64,000 nt of DNA, from the NCBI GenBank assembly GCA_910586535.1, contig CAJUHS010000002.1, positions 62,001 to 126,000 of the forward strand, in the 5' to 3' direction. The number at the start of each line of letters is the position of its first letter. Position 1 is the first letter of the stretch. This document shows, one piece after another, positions 34,974-43,099 of the stretch. The position numbers and the translations under genes were made by a program. A model generated the notes under the pieces. That model was not told the origin of the DNA and did not search any database. It saw nothing but the letters and a program-made list of their open reading frames with translations. Source of the stretch: an uncultured Oscillospiraceae bacterium (GTDB taxonomy: Bacteria > Bacillota > Clostridia > Oscillospirales > Ruminococcaceae).

Positions 34974-35002
34974 TGGACAAAAAACGCATAACATGATATA
35001 AT
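34974..35002 (+). promoter_or_regulatory. Sigma-A promoter of the phosphoglycerate mutase gene
   Basis: TGGACA (34974-34979) and TATAAT (34997-35002) with a 17-base spacer. The leader to the ATG is about 150 bases and shows no known riboswitch. Confidence 0.6.
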
Positions 35003-35160
35003 AAGAAGCATAAAAAACAAAGAAAACGACAGATATGAAACGTCCTGTCCGCAAAAAACAGAAATCAGGTGAATGAAGGAAAATAGCTCAAGAGTACAAA
35101 AACGCTTTTGCAGGCAATGCAAAAAATACTTATATTAATTAAAAGAAAGAAGTGCTTATT

Positions 35161-36375
35161 ATGAAATACGTTGTTTTGCTTTGCGATGGCATGGCTGACT
35201 ATCCTCTGGAGGAACTCGGAGGGGAAACTCCGATGAGCAAATCGGTTACTCCAAATATGGATATGCTTGCTGAAAACTCTGTAATAGGACTTGTCAAGAC
35301 TGTTGCCGACGGCATGAAGCCCGGTTCAGATGTTGCTAACCTCTCCGTTTTGGGTTATGACCCCGCCGTATGTTATACAGGACGGTCTCCCCTTGAAGCC
35401 GGTTCTATTGGAATAGATATGCTTCCTGACGACGTTTCTTTCAGATGCAATCTCGTAACTGTATCAGACGAACCGAACTTTGAAGACAGAACTCTTGTGG
35501 ATTACTGCGCTGATGATATTTCTACTGAGGAGGCCGGAGAACTTGTAAGGTTTCTTGCTTCACATTTTGACAATGATGAATTTAAGCTTTACAGCGGAGT
35601 AAGCTACCGTCACTGTCTTATTTGGCACGGCGGCACTCTTGATGTAGGTACTCTCACTCCTCCACACGATATCACGGGACGAAAGGTTACGGATTATATT
35701 CCCAATCATACAAACGCAAAAAAACTTTTTGATATGATGAAAAAAAGCTACGAGCTGTTAAAAGATCACCCGGTTAATAAAGCAAGAATCGAACGCGGTC
35801 TGCGTCCCGCAAACTGTATCTGGCTCTGGGGCGAAGGCGTAAGAGCGAATTTGGAGCAGTTTTTTAAATGCTACGGCCTTAAGGGTTCTATGATATCTGC
35901 TGTAGATCTGCTTAAAGGTATTGGAAAGTTTGCCGGCATGAACGTTATTAACGTTGACGGTGCAACGGGATACATTGATACAAATTTCAAAGGAAAAGCG
36001 GAAGCTGCTCTTAAGGAGCTTGAAAACGGTCAGGATTTTGTTTATATACACGTTGAGGCGCCAGATGAGTGCGGTCACAGACATGAAATAGAAAACAAAG
36101 TTAAGGCGATCGAAATTATCGACAAAGAAATCCTCGGTACAATGCTTCCCGAGCTGAATAAGTATGATGATTTTAAAATAATGATACTTCCGGATCATCC
36201 CACTCCGCTTTCTTTAAAAACGCATACAAACGATGCAGTGCCGTTTATGATCTACACCAAAAGTGTAAATGCTGACGGAAAGCCTGCATTTACAGAAAAA
36301 ACCGCAGCCGAAACAGGTTTGTATATTGAAAAAGGGCCGTCTATCATGAAGTACTTTATTGATCTGCATAACTAA
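35161..36375 (+). CDS. apgM: Cofactor-independent phosphoglycerate mutase, archaeal (ApgM) type
   Basis: Interconverts 2- and 3-phosphoglycerate in glycolysis. The 404-residue protein belongs to the alkaline phosphatase superfamily. Metal and phospho-serine residues are in LLCDGMADYP, PGSDVANLSVLGYDP (phospho-acceptor Ser), HVEAPDECGHRHE and LPDHPTPLS near the C-terminus. It is the short ApgM form rather than GpmI. The ATG at 35161 is preferred; a GTG at 35152 is in frame but the purine-rich AAAGAAG lies too near it. Many such genes in Clostridia are annotated as homoserine kinase-like; no threonine gene is adjacent. Confidence 0.92.
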   Translation: MKYVVLLCDGMADYPLEELGGETPMSKSVTPNMDMLAENSVIGLVKTVADGMKPGSDVANLSVLGYDPAVCYTGRSPLEAGSIGIDMLPDDVSFRCNLVTVSDEPNFEDRTLVDYCADDISTEEAGELVRFLASHFDNDEFKLYSGVSYRHCLIWHGGTLDVGTLTPPHDITGRKVTDYIPNHTNAKKLFDMMKKSYELLKDHPVNKARIERGLRPANCIWLWGEGVRANLEQFFKCYGLKGSMISAVDLLKGIGKFAGMNVINVDGATGYIDTNFKGKAEAALKELENGQDFVYIHVEAPDECGHRHEIENKVKAIEIIDKEILGTMLPELNKYDDFKIMILPDHPTPLSLKTHTNDAVPFMIYTKSVNADGKPAFTEKTAAETGLYIEKGPSIMKYFIDLHN

Positions 36376-36445
36376 TAAAGATAGCACACGGTCATAACAA
36401 AGACTTTTCAAAATACAGGTTTGTATCTAAAAATATTGTAAAAAA

Positions 36446-36480
36446 ATGAGTATCTGCTGAAAAAGCAGATACTCATTTTT
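36446..36480. terminator. Bidirectional terminator after apgM
   Basis: atgagtatctgct (36446-36458) pairs perfectly with agcagatactcat (36464-36476); A6 precedes and T5 follows. It also ends the converging coat-like gene. Confidence 0.92.
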
Positions 36481-36496
36481 ATGGTTATAAACAAGG

Positions 36497-37396
36497 TTAT
36501 GAATCTGAACAGCCGCAGCCATTGCTGTCATTACCGCTGTTGTCGCTTCCGCAGCTGCAGCAGTAGGGGTTCACGCCGCTTGGCTGAGGGAAAAACTGTT
36601 CCGTGGGGAAATCGATCCTGTCAAATACGTCGCAGGGAGCTTCAGAAGAAGCGACCTGACCTGAGCAGTCCTTGCATGGTATGCAGTAATCATACGCAGG
36701 CACGATCAGTGATACGGGACGTGAAAGCTGTATGATAGAAAAAAGACCGAGAGATACGGCAAGTATTCTGTCAAACTGTTTGTGGTCGCATGGAGGACAG
36801 CAGCCGGGTCCGTGACCGGGGCCTCCCGGATGGGGCGGGGGTGGTGGAGGCGGAGGACAAACACACTTGTTTCCGCATGGAACACAGACGAATTTAGCGT
36901 CAAGAGCAACAGGATCCACAACATGAACAGTCGCCTTGGGCATACCCGAATTGCTCACGCTTCCGCAGAAATTTCCGTCGCAGGGTTCGATAGGCAGGGG
37001 CGTAATAAAATCGTCCTCGCTGGTAAATACCTTGGAGTTGCCCTCTCCGCCGTAAAGAATCACCCTCTTGTTCCACAGCGCTGTACCGCAGAGGATAGTT
37101 CCCGACTGAGGCTGGCAGAATGTTTTACTGAAAGCCTCGGCAGTAATTTTGAATCTGTAAGTAATGTCCACCGAGTAATAACCCGACTTGAACGGAACCG
37201 AATCAACCGAAATACAGGTTGCTTCGACCTCTACGCAGCGAGTTCTTACTATGTTCATTTCGTCCGTGATTTCCGGAGAGTCTTCGGTCAGCGTGACAGG
37301 AAGCTCGTAAATACAGTCTCTGTCCGAGCAGCTGTCGAAAACGCGCTGAACTTCGATGCAAACCGCTTCTTTGAAGCAGTTGTTTTTATCGCTCAT
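36497..37396 (-). CDS. Cys- and Pro-rich protein, possible spore surface protein
   Basis: A 299-residue protein of a family I recall from many Clostridia without an assigned function. The N-terminal half (about 1-165) is ordered, with repeated Cys (RVFDSCSDRDCIYELPVTLT, CISVDSVPFKSGYYSVDI, RVILYGGEGNSKVFTS). A proline/glycine spacer follows (eight consecutive Pro at about residues 185-192). The C-terminal half is Cys-rich and ends CCSCGSDNSGNDSNGCGCSD. There is no signal peptide. High Cys content, a Pro-rich linker and a possible sigma-G-like promoter suggest a spore coat or surface protein; this is inference. Confidence 0.75.
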   Translation of the reverse strand: MSDKNNCFKEAVCIEVQRVFDSCSDRDCIYELPVTLTEDSPEITDEMNIVRTRCVEVEATCISVDSVPFKSGYYSVDITYRFKITAEAFSKTFCQPQSGTILCGTALWNKRVILYGGEGNSKVFTSEDDFITPLPIEPCDGNFCGSVSNSGMPKATVHVVDPVALDAKFVCVPCGNKCVCPPPPPPPPHPGGPGHGPGCCPPCDHKQFDRILAVSLGLFSIIQLSRPVSLIVPAYDYCIPCKDCSGQVASSEAPCDVFDRIDFPTEQFFPQPSGVNPYCCSCGSDNSGNDSNGCGCSDS

Positions 37397-37420
37397 ATAA
37401 ATCCTCCTATGAAAAAATTA

Positions 37421-37450
37421 AAGTATTAAAACTTCAATATATACTATTCA
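37421..37450 (-). promoter_or_regulatory. Possible forespore (sigma-G-like) promoter of the Cys-rich gene
   Basis: Minus-strand TGAATA (37445-37450) matches the sigma-G -35 exactly; AATACTT (37421-37427), 17 bases on, matches five of seven -10 positions (CATACTA). It ends 25 bases before the start codon, which has AGGAGG. The region is AT-rich, so chance is possible. Confidence 0.35.
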
Positions 37451-37474
37451 CAGGCAGGGTAAAAAGTTACAATA

Positions 37475-37813
37475 TCAGGTGTTTTTGTCTGTCTGGTGAA
37501 AGGTTTTAAGGTTTCCTATCTTCTCATTGCGCTCGTCCAGCACCTTTTCAACGTCAATCCATTCAAGTCCCCTATCAACCGCCAATACCATTATATGGTA
37601 TATGAGATCGTTTATTTCATTCATAAGCTCGTCATTGTCGCCGTTTTTAGCGGCAATTATCGTCTCGGCGGCCTCCTCGCCCACTTTTTTGCAGATTTTG
37701 TCAACCCCCTTTTCAAAAAGGTAGCAGGTATAAGATTTTTCTGGAGCCTCTCCCCTGTCAAAAGCTGCCTTGCGGGCTTTGATAACCTCAAAAATTTCAT
37801 GATAGACTGTCAT
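37475..37813 (-). CDS. hisE: Phosphoribosyl-ATP diphosphatase
   Basis: Second step of histidine synthesis: splits phosphoribosyl-ATP to phosphoribosyl-AMP and pyrophosphate. The 112-residue all-helical MazG-like protein has the metal-binding pattern KVGEEAAETIIAAKN followed by EINDLIYHIMVL. It begins three bases after the hisI stop and is the last gene of the his cluster. No obvious terminator follows, so some transcription could continue into the Cys-rich gene. Confidence 0.95.
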   Translation of the reverse strand: MTVYHEIFEVIKARKAAFDRGEAPEKSYTCYLFEKGVDKICKKVGEEAAETIIAAKNGDNDELMNEINDLIYHIMVLAVDRGLEWIDVEKVLDERNEKIGNLKTFHQTDKNT

Positions 37814-37816
37814 TTT

Positions 37817-38230
37817 TTATTCTCCTTTTTCATTTAGATTAATTAATTTCATTGTATTCATATCAAGCTCGCGGTAGTAGCAATTATTGGGTACTCCGTT
37901 AAAACTTGTATGGCATATGTTTCCTTTGTCCGGTGTAACACTATACACCAGCGAATTTTGCTCGCAGTTCACAAAAATATTAACAACGGAAAAAGTGTTC
38001 CCCGACTCTGCACCCTTGAACCACAGCTTGTTCCGCGAGGTGCTCCACAGCACAAGCTTTTTCGTCCGGACGGTTTCCAAAAAAGCTTCCTCGTTAGTAT
38101 AGGCAATAAGTATTACCTCTTTTGTTGCGAAATTCTGCACAGCTACAGGGATAACCTTGTTTTCCCTGTCCATGCCGCTGATTTTATTCCAGTCAAGCAT
38201 AAGCTTGTCCGTTTCTTCTATCATGCCCAT
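37817..38230 (-). CDS. hisI: Divergent phosphoribosyl-AMP cyclohydrolase
   Basis: Third step of histidine synthesis, opening the adenine ring of phosphoribosyl-AMP. The 137-residue protein keeps the zinc cysteines C89, C106 (GNICHTS) and C117 (NNCYYREL) and the core WSTSRNKLWFKGAESGN. The aspartates that bind magnesium in the usual DCDGD are Asn88, Glu90 and Asn92 (VNCEQNS). I recall this NCEQN form as a recurring variant family. It may use a different metal site or do a related reaction. Its place just before hisE supports a His role. Confidence 0.85.
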   Translation of the reverse strand: MGMIEETDKLMLDWNKISGMDRENKVIPVAVQNFATKEVILIAYTNEEAFLETVRTKKLVLWSTSRNKLWFKGAESGNTFSVVNIFVNCEQNSLVYSVTPDKGNICHTSFNGVPNNCYYRELDMNTMKLINLNEKGE

Positions 38231-38231
38231 A

Positions 38232-38702
38232 TTAGTCCTCCTCGCTTAGCGCCTGATTTATCAGGTCAATTTTTTGTTGGTCGTTTTTATTTTTAACGTT
38301 TTTTCTGTAACCGTCTTTCAGCGACGCGGTGTACACCTTTAAATAATCCCACAGATCAAGCAGAAGATACCGAACACCGTTTTCTTCAATTATCGGTATA
38401 TTTTTTATGTCCACACCCGCAAAGGGAGTCAAACTTTCTATTGAAGCGAACGCCATGCTGACACCGTTTTTTTCAAAAGCGTGTTCGTGCGCGTCATAAA
38501 GCGCGTACCCGTTTTCCTCCATTATACGGACAATGCTGCCCCACCTGTCATATAAAAAAATCTCCGGAATAAGCACATCAATATCGTCCGCGTTAAGGTC
38601 TGTACCAAGCCTCTGCTCCAGTCCGAGTGAGCCAAACAGTAACGGTACAACATTCAATTTTTCGTCCAAATATTTTGCAATATGTAAAAACTTTTCTTTC
38701 AT
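38232..38702 (-). CDS. Small nucleotidyltransferase-like protein
   Basis: A 156-residue cytoplasmic protein with a minimal nucleotidyltransferase fold. GSLGLEQR (residues 24-31) is the G-S turn and ADDIDVLIP gives the D40-x-D42 metal pair. Later SMAFASIESLTPFAGVDI resembles the third Asp strand. Such proteins are sometimes labelled phosphoribosylanthranilate isomerase in annotations, with no support here from sequence. Its ATG overlaps the stop of the carbamoyltransferase-like gene (ATGA), so the two are translationally coupled; hisI follows one base after its stop. The target is unknown. Confidence 0.75.
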   Translation of the reverse strand: MKEKFLHIAKYLDEKLNVVPLLFGSLGLEQRLGTDLNADDIDVLIPEIFLYDRWGSIVRIMEENGYALYDAHEHAFEKNGVSMAFASIESLTPFAGVDIKNIPIIEENGVRYLLLDLWDYLKVYTASLKDGYRKNVKNKNDQQKIDLINQALSEED

Positions 38703-39535
38703 TTTTTGCTTCTCAGCAAATAAATTATTACCGCCTGCTGAACTTCAAGCAAACGCTTTTTAAATCCGTACCCGACAAAATATTCCGAAGCAACAGCGTC
38801 GTCGGACACCTCTTCACCTCTGTAAAAAGGCGGACACGGGTTTAATACCGCTCCTCTGTTTGCAGTATCCATAATTTTCTTTGTAACGCGGCAGTTCTCG
38901 AAATCTCCTATAACATCGGGCGGCAGGGAATCAGTGCATATAATGTCCTTACCCTTGACCGCCTCGCTTATATTATAGTGTACTTTCAAACCGTCAATTT
39001 CGTAACCGTTTGCACAGCATTGCTCCAACTCAAAGCCCATAACCTCTGCGGCTTCTTTCCAGGCAAGACCGATATTTCCGTTTTTGCCGACGAACAAATA
39101 CCTGTCCTTTGTAAAATCGTCTCTGATTTTTGAAAGCGCGTACATATCGGATAAAATTTCGCACGGGTGATTTACGTCGGTCATGGCGTTTATAACAGGG
39201 ACGGCAGAGTATTCCGCAAGCTTTTCAAGAACTTCGATATTTTTATGCCGTACAATTATAGCGTCAGCCCAATTGTTCAGATAGCCGCACACGTCCTTTA
39301 AATCCTCTTTTTTATCCAACGTTTCCATAGGAAACAATATCGGATATCCGCCAAGCAAATATATCCCCTTTTCAAAAGTAACTCTTGTCCTGATACTTGA
39401 ATTAGGAAAAAACATAACAACGCTTTTACCCTTTAAAATATCGGTATGTCTGCCGTCTGCAAGTTCATCTGCAATTGAAAAAATATTGTATATGTCTTCT
39501 TTTTTGTAATTTGTAAGTCTTATTAAATGTTTCAA
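38699..39535 (-). CDS. Divergent carbamoyltransferase (OTC/ATC superfamily)
   Basis: A 278-residue member of the aspartate/ornithine carbamoyltransferase superfamily. The carbamoyl-phosphate motif is SIRTR (47-51; usually STRTR) in FFPNSSIRTRVTFE, with HPCE (123-126; usually HPCQ). The second-substrate loops differ from true OTC: the SMG loop is replaced by SLPPD (203-207) and HCLP by NPCPP (232-236). The protein is about 30-50 residues shorter than OTC. It probably carbamoylates something other than ornithine, or is catalytically altered. It is coupled to the nucleotidyltransferase gene and lies among accessory genes within the his cluster. Confidence 0.8.
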   Translation of the reverse strand: MKHLIRLTNYKKEDIYNIFSIADELADGRHTDILKGKSVVMFFPNSSIRTRVTFEKGIYLLGGYPILFPMETLDKKEDLKDVCGYLNNWADAIIVRHKNIEVLEKLAEYSAVPVINAMTDVNHPCEILSDMYALSKIRDDFTKDRYLFVGKNGNIGLAWKEAAEVMGFELEQCCANGYEIDGLKVHYNISEAVKGKDIICTDSLPPDVIGDFENCRVTKKIMDTANRGAVLNPCPPFYRGEEVSDDAVASEYFVGYGFKKRLLEVQQAVIIYLLRSKK

Positions 39536-39572
39536 TACTTTACCTCCGATTAAATTATAAACATAACTTTTT

Positions 39573-40007
39573 TTATTCGCTTTTTTGTAATTTTCTCAGC
39601 AGCGATATCCCCAATACTAAAGAAATTCCGCCGATTACAATAAACATACCCCAAATCAAATTCCAATATGGAGAAGATATATCGAACATTTTTAATATAA
39701 GCTCACGCCAGAATTTCAGACCCGTAATAATCGCAAACAGATCAAACAGCAGATACCCGCCGCAGAAAATATAGATCCACCGCCACCAAAAATTATTGTG
39801 CAGATTTTTAAAGAATGTTACTATCCCGCATATGCAAAGTCCTGCAAGTATCCCCATAAACGCATAATAAAATGCGCCCCTGTTTTCCATAATTCCGAGC
39901 CAGAAATCCGCGTATGTTTTTCTGTCGATAAGTCCCCATATTCTATGTAAATGAAACACTCCGAAAAATATAAATACCCACGGTTCAAACGCTTTTATCT
40001 TTCTCAT
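39573..40007 (-). CDS. Hypothetical four-helix membrane protein
   Basis: A 144-residue integral membrane protein with about four hydrophobic helices (residues 6-22, 48-66, 76-96 and 112-134) and a basic C-terminus (LLRKLQKSE). The ATG at 40007 is chosen for its AGAGGT ribosome site; a longer frame to 40313 overlaps the neighbouring membrane gene and lacks one. I do not recognise the family. It is adjacent to another small membrane protein gene, and the two may act together. It lies within the accessory insert between hisF and hisI. Confidence 0.7.
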   Translation of the reverse strand: MRKIKAFEPWVFIFFGVFHLHRIWGLIDRKTYADFWLGIMENRGAFYYAFMGILAGLCICGIVTFFKNLHNNFWWRWIYIFCGGYLLFDLFAIITGLKFWRELILKMFDISSPYWNLIWGMFIVIGGISLVLGISLLRKLQKSE

Positions 40008-40018
40008 TTTTACCTCTG

Positions 40019-40471
40019 CTATAGTATAAAATTCACCGTACCGTAAATAAAATGACACACCGTAAAAGCCGCTGTAAAAATCACTGCAATATAATTTTTT
40101 CTGTCCAAAGCAAAAAACAGGAACGCAAGACACGGCGGCATGGTAAGAGAAATTATTACAAACGGCGCGGTAATACCCAAATAATAAAGCCCCCAGCCTA
40201 AAAAATATATAAGTATACAACAAGCTGAAGCAATTATTTTCGGTGTAACACGCAATTTGCCGCAATTTTTGTTTACAATAAGGCACAGCGCCGCTGCAAA
40301 CAACGCCTGACATACCGAACCTATTGTGTCAATAACTGCCGTTTTTGACTCTGTACGCAGAATATCATTGGGCGCTGGGACGGCAAACCAAATAAAATTC
40401 GGTATCATTATTATTAAAAATATTGCAAGTCCCCAAATATCAAAGCCAAACCTGTAATTTTTTATTTTCAT
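40019..40471 (-). CDS. Hypothetical membrane protein
   Basis: A 150-residue protein with four hydrophobic stretches (about 11-30, 48-64, 78-105 and 108-148) and few charged residues. Its C-terminus ends FIYGTVNFIL in the membrane. No motif was recognised. It starts 7 bases after the DUF1905 gene stop and ends 11 bases before the next membrane gene, so it belongs to the same operon. Function unknown. Confidence 0.7.
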   Translation of the reverse strand: MKIKNYRFGFDIWGLAIFLIIMIPNFIWFAVPAPNDILRTESKTAVIDTIGSVCQALFAAALCLIVNKNCGKLRVTPKIIASACCILIYFLGWGLYYLGITAPFVIISLTMPPCLAFLFFALDRKNYIAVIFTAAFTVCHFIYGTVNFIL

Positions 40472-40478
40472 TTCTTAT

Positions 40479-40763
40479 CTACCTTTCGCAAACAGTTACA
40501 TCGACCTCGTCACCCTCGGACTTGCCAAGCTGTTTACGAATAGATTTCAGCATTCCGATAATGTAACAAATGCTGCCGTCAGGATTCTTTACTCCCATAT
40601 TCACAATACTCCCATCATAAGGAATACCGTCAAACGTCACATGAACCTTAACTCTGCCCTTACCAAATTCTTTTCGTATATCGTAAGGAAATTCAACATA
40701 TGCCCCGCCTTTTTGCGGAACAGCATAAATTTTTGATTTGAATTTATATAAGTTACCGTCCAT
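40479..40763 (-). CDS. DUF1905 domain protein
   Basis: A 94-residue single-domain protein. The family pattern is visible as KIYAVPQKGGAYVEFPYDI, KVHVTFDGIPYDGSI and GMLKSIRKQLGKSEGDEVDV. The fold is a small beta barrel, found alone or fused to YdeI/OmpD-like domains; its biochemical role is not established. It lies 38 bases after hisF in the direction of transcription, starting the accessory set between hisF and hisI. Confidence 0.85.
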   Translation of the reverse strand: MDGNLYKFKSKIYAVPQKGGAYVEFPYDIRKEFGKGRVKVHVTFDGIPYDGSIVNMGVKNPDGSICYIIGMLKSIRKQLGKSEGDEVDVTVCER

Positions 40764-40801
40764 TTTTACATTTCCTCATTATTTATTGTACCGATTTAAA
40801 T

Positions 40802-41560
40802 TTAACATCTTACGGGAATGCCCTTGCTTCGGCAGTCCTCCTTAACCTGTCCCACTGTAAGCTCCTTGAAATGAAACAGCGAAGCCGCAAGCGCCGCGGA
40901 GCAGTCGGTTTCGATAAAAGCGTCCGCAAAATCGGAAAGTTTTCCAGCGCCGCCGCTTGCTATTACCGGAATTTTTACTGCTCCGCAAACAGCTTTCAGC
41001 ATTGAAACATCAAAGCCCTCCCGAACTCCGTCGGTGTCTATAGAATTGAGACATATCTCCCCCGCGCCAAGCTGCTCAATTTTTTTCACCCATTCAATAA
41101 GGTCAAGCTTCATGTCAATTCTTCCGCCGTTGATGTAGACTGTCCACTTTCCATCGGAAACCATTTTAGCGTCGATACCAACGCATATGCACTGACTGCC
41201 GAAAATATCCGCACCGTCCTTGATAAGCTGCGGATTCTGCACCGCCTGAGAATTGACGGATACCTTGTCCGCACCTGCACGCAACGTGTCCCGAATATCG
41301 TCAACAGTCTTTATACCGCCGCCCACGGTGAGGGGTACAAAAACCTTTTTCGCGGTCTCGCGGACAACGTCCAGCATAACTCCCCTGCCCTCGTGTGAAG
41401 CAGTTATATCGTAAAAAACAATTTCATCCGCGCCCTGTAGATTGTACTCATAAGCACACTCAACAGGGTCTCCGACCTCCTTTATTCCCTCGAAATTCAC
41501 GCCCTTGACCACCTTGCCGTCCCGAACGTCGAGACATGGTATAATTCTTTTTGCAAGCAT
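40802..41560 (-). CDS. hisF: Imidazole glycerol phosphate synthase, cyclase subunit
   Basis: A 252-residue TIM barrel that uses ammonia from HisH to form the imidazole ring. The N-terminal active-site Asp is in [18 protein letters not shown] and the second is in [13 protein letters not shown], with TVGGGI and ASGGAG phosphate loops. The related HisA isomerase, normally just upstream, is not present in this cluster. HisF is separated from hisH by six accessory genes. The frame is intact and its length normal. Confidence 0.97.
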   Translation of the reverse strand: MLAKRIIPCLDVRDGKVVKGVNFEGIKEVGDPVECAYEYNLQGADEIVFYDITASHEGRGVMLDVVRETAKKVFVPLTVGGGIKTVDDIRDTLRAGADKVSVNSQAVQNPQLIKDGADIFGSQCICVGIDAKMVSDGKWTVYINGGRIDMKLDLIEWVKKIEQLGAGEICLNSIDTDGVREGFDVSMLKAVCGAVKIPVIASGGAGKLSDFADAFIETDCSAALAASLFHFKELTVGQVKEDCRSKGIPVRC

Positions 41561-41578
41561 AATTTTTCTCCTCTCATT

Positions 41579-42466
41579 TTATAATCTATTTCTGAAAATC
41601 GGAAGTTCCAATTCAAAATTTTCTCCGAAAATATTTATCATTCTGCCCGCATTTAAAATGCGGTATTCAGTATCTTCCTTAGTAACGTTACCGTATGTCA
41701 AATGTTCAAAAGCATATAGCGCAACATAGAATTTATAAACTTTCCAGAACTCGTTTGGCGGCGTGCCGAAATATCCGTCTATCTGTCCGTTTGAAAAGCT
41801 TTCGCTGTATTCCAACGCCCACAGCAGTCCTCCGAAATCATACCACGGGTCGCCGACATCGTTTCCCGAAAAATCAATTATACCGACGTTTCCCGCTTCG
41901 TCCACAACACAGTTATTCCAATGAAAATCACCGTGCAGAACCACTTGCGGTCTGTTTTTCATTAAATCAAAATTCTCCAGAATATATTGCTCGGCATATT
42001 TACTGCAAGCAAATTCATCAGTCACACGATGATAATACTCTAAAAATGAAGCCGCCTTTTTTTCAATAATCACTTGCCAATCTGTCGAACTGCTTGGGCA
42101 GCATGAATGGAGTTTCTGAAGCTCAATACCGACTTTATTGCCAAGCTGATAATAATTTTTTGAAACGTCTTTCTTGATAATATCCATTATCGGCGTACCG
42201 TTGACCCACGACACAATAGAATAAAATTTGTCGTTCGACGTAGCGAATGCAACGGGTCTATGGGTGTTTATATCCTTATCGACATATGCTTCGAGCCGTT
42301 CATACTCCTTTTTCTTTTCGGACAAGTTCTTCTTATCTCCTACTCTCAGCAGAAAGTATTTTCCGTCTTTTTCAAGCTTGTACTTTTCATCTCCTGAATA
42401 GCCCTCTGCTATTTTTTCGATTACTGTGTATGAGTTAATATCTTTAATAAATTCAAGATTTTCCAT
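41579..42466 (-). CDS. APH-family phosphotransferase (kinase-like fold)
   Basis: A 295-residue aminoglycoside-phosphotransferase-like enzyme. The nucleotide loop is in the N-terminal lobe (KLEKDGKYFLLRVGDKK). The catalytic Brenner motif is VLHGDFHWNNCVVDE and the metal motif is GIIDFSGNDVGDPWYDF. The family phosphorylates aminoglycosides, macrolides, choline or sugars; the substrate cannot be read here, so resistance should not be assumed. It follows hisF by 18 bases in an operon with the cupin and acetyltransferase genes. AT content is higher than in the his genes, which suggests transfer. Confidence 0.85.
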   Translation of the reverse strand: MENLEFIKDINSYTVIEKIAEGYSGDEKYKLEKDGKYFLLRVGDKKNLSEKKKEYERLEAYVDKDINTHRPVAFATSNDKFYSIVSWVNGTPIMDIIKKDVSKNYYQLGNKVGIELQKLHSCCPSSSTDWQVIIEKKAASFLEYYHRVTDEFACSKYAEQYILENFDLMKNRPQVVLHGDFHWNNCVVDEAGNVGIIDFSGNDVGDPWYDFGGLLWALEYSESFSNGQIDGYFGTPPNEFWKVYKFYVALYAFEHLTYGNVTKEDTEYRILNAGRMINIFGENFELELPIFRNRL

Positions 42467-42488
42467 AATATAATGCTCCTTTGCGTTT

Positions 42489-42836
42489 TTATTTCAAGTA
42501 TGTTCCTCCTGTATTTTCTTTATTCAAAGTACCCTCTGTCTCTATAAGCAGACATTTCACCAAAGCCTTGCATACAGGACGGTGCTTTGTGCCTTTTGGG
42601 ATAATTATAAAATCTCCCTCCCGCAAATGCGTTAATCCGTCCTCAAATTCAATGTCAAATTCGCCCTCGATACAGTAAAACATCTCGTCCGAATTTTCGT
42701 GAACATGGAAATCAAGAACTCTGTTCTGCGCCTGCAAAACGTTCAGCATATGACTGTTCAGCGTTCCCACTCTTTTGTACCGGAACAATTCTCCGACGGA
42801 ATTTACCTCGTCCTTTAAACTGATTTTATTGACCAA
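42489..42836 (-). CDS. Small cupin-domain protein
   Basis: A 115-residue single-domain cupin. Metal ligands are suggested in FHVHENSDEMFYCIEGE (two His and Glu) and later PKGTKHRPV (His), with the intermediate loop GDFIIIP. Such proteins bind small ligands or act as isomerases or dioxygenases; the substrate is not evident. The stop is 22 bases before the APH-like gene. It belongs to the his accessory set. Confidence 0.85.
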   Translation of the reverse strand: MVNKISLKDEVNSVGELFRYKRVGTLNSHMLNVLQAQNRVLDFHVHENSDEMFYCIEGEFDIEFEDGLTHLREGDFIIIPKGTKHRPVCKALVKCLLIETEGTLNKENTGGTYLK

Positions 42837-42853
42837 AACTGCACCTCCGTTAA

Positions 42854-43099
42854 TTATTCCGCGCGGCAGAAAAGCCGTAACCTCTGCGCCTCATTTGCCG
42901 AAAAACCAAGCTTCTCATAAAACGGAATTTTATCCAGCATAGCGCAAAGCTCCACAAAAATATCCGTACCGCTCACGCCGTTTTCGCGGATAAATTTCAT
43001 AAGCTCATTTATAAGCGTTCTGCCTATGCCCCGCTTCTGATATTCGGGTCGGACAACAACGTCCTTTATGTAGTAGCAAAGTCCCAAATCACCATTCAT
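42854..43099 (-). CDS. Short, N-terminally truncated GNAT acetyltransferase
   Basis: An 81-residue protein consisting only of the acetyl-CoA half of a GNAT enzyme: DVVVRPEYQKRGIGRTLINEL is the beta4-loop-alpha3 motif and FYEKLGFSANEAQRLR the C-terminal part. Normal members begin about 50-60 residues earlier, and no matching N-terminus is readable upstream. A GAGGT ribosome site precedes its ATG, so it may be expressed, but it is more probably a 5'-deleted remnant. A genuine short GNAT partner protein is possible. Confidence 0.6.
   Translation of the reverse strand: MNGDLGLCYYIKDVVVRPEYQKRGIGRTLINELMKFIRENGVSGTDIFVELCAMLDKIPFYEKLGFSANEAQRLRLFCRAE

Noticed and set aside
38232-38702. Phosphoribosylanthranilate isomerase
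   Set aside because: This label is attached to similar proteins in some annotations, but the sequence shows a nucleotidyltransferase core and no TrpF or TIM-barrel pattern, so it cannot stand in for the missing hisA either.
40008-40313. Longer version of the 144-residue membrane protein
   Set aside because: The extension overlaps the neighbouring membrane gene and reads as a frame shadow of it; ATG 40007 has AGAGGT.
41579-42466. Aminoglycoside resistance gene
   Set aside because: Only the general APH fold is visible; nothing in the sequence identifies an antibiotic substrate, so no resistance call is made.
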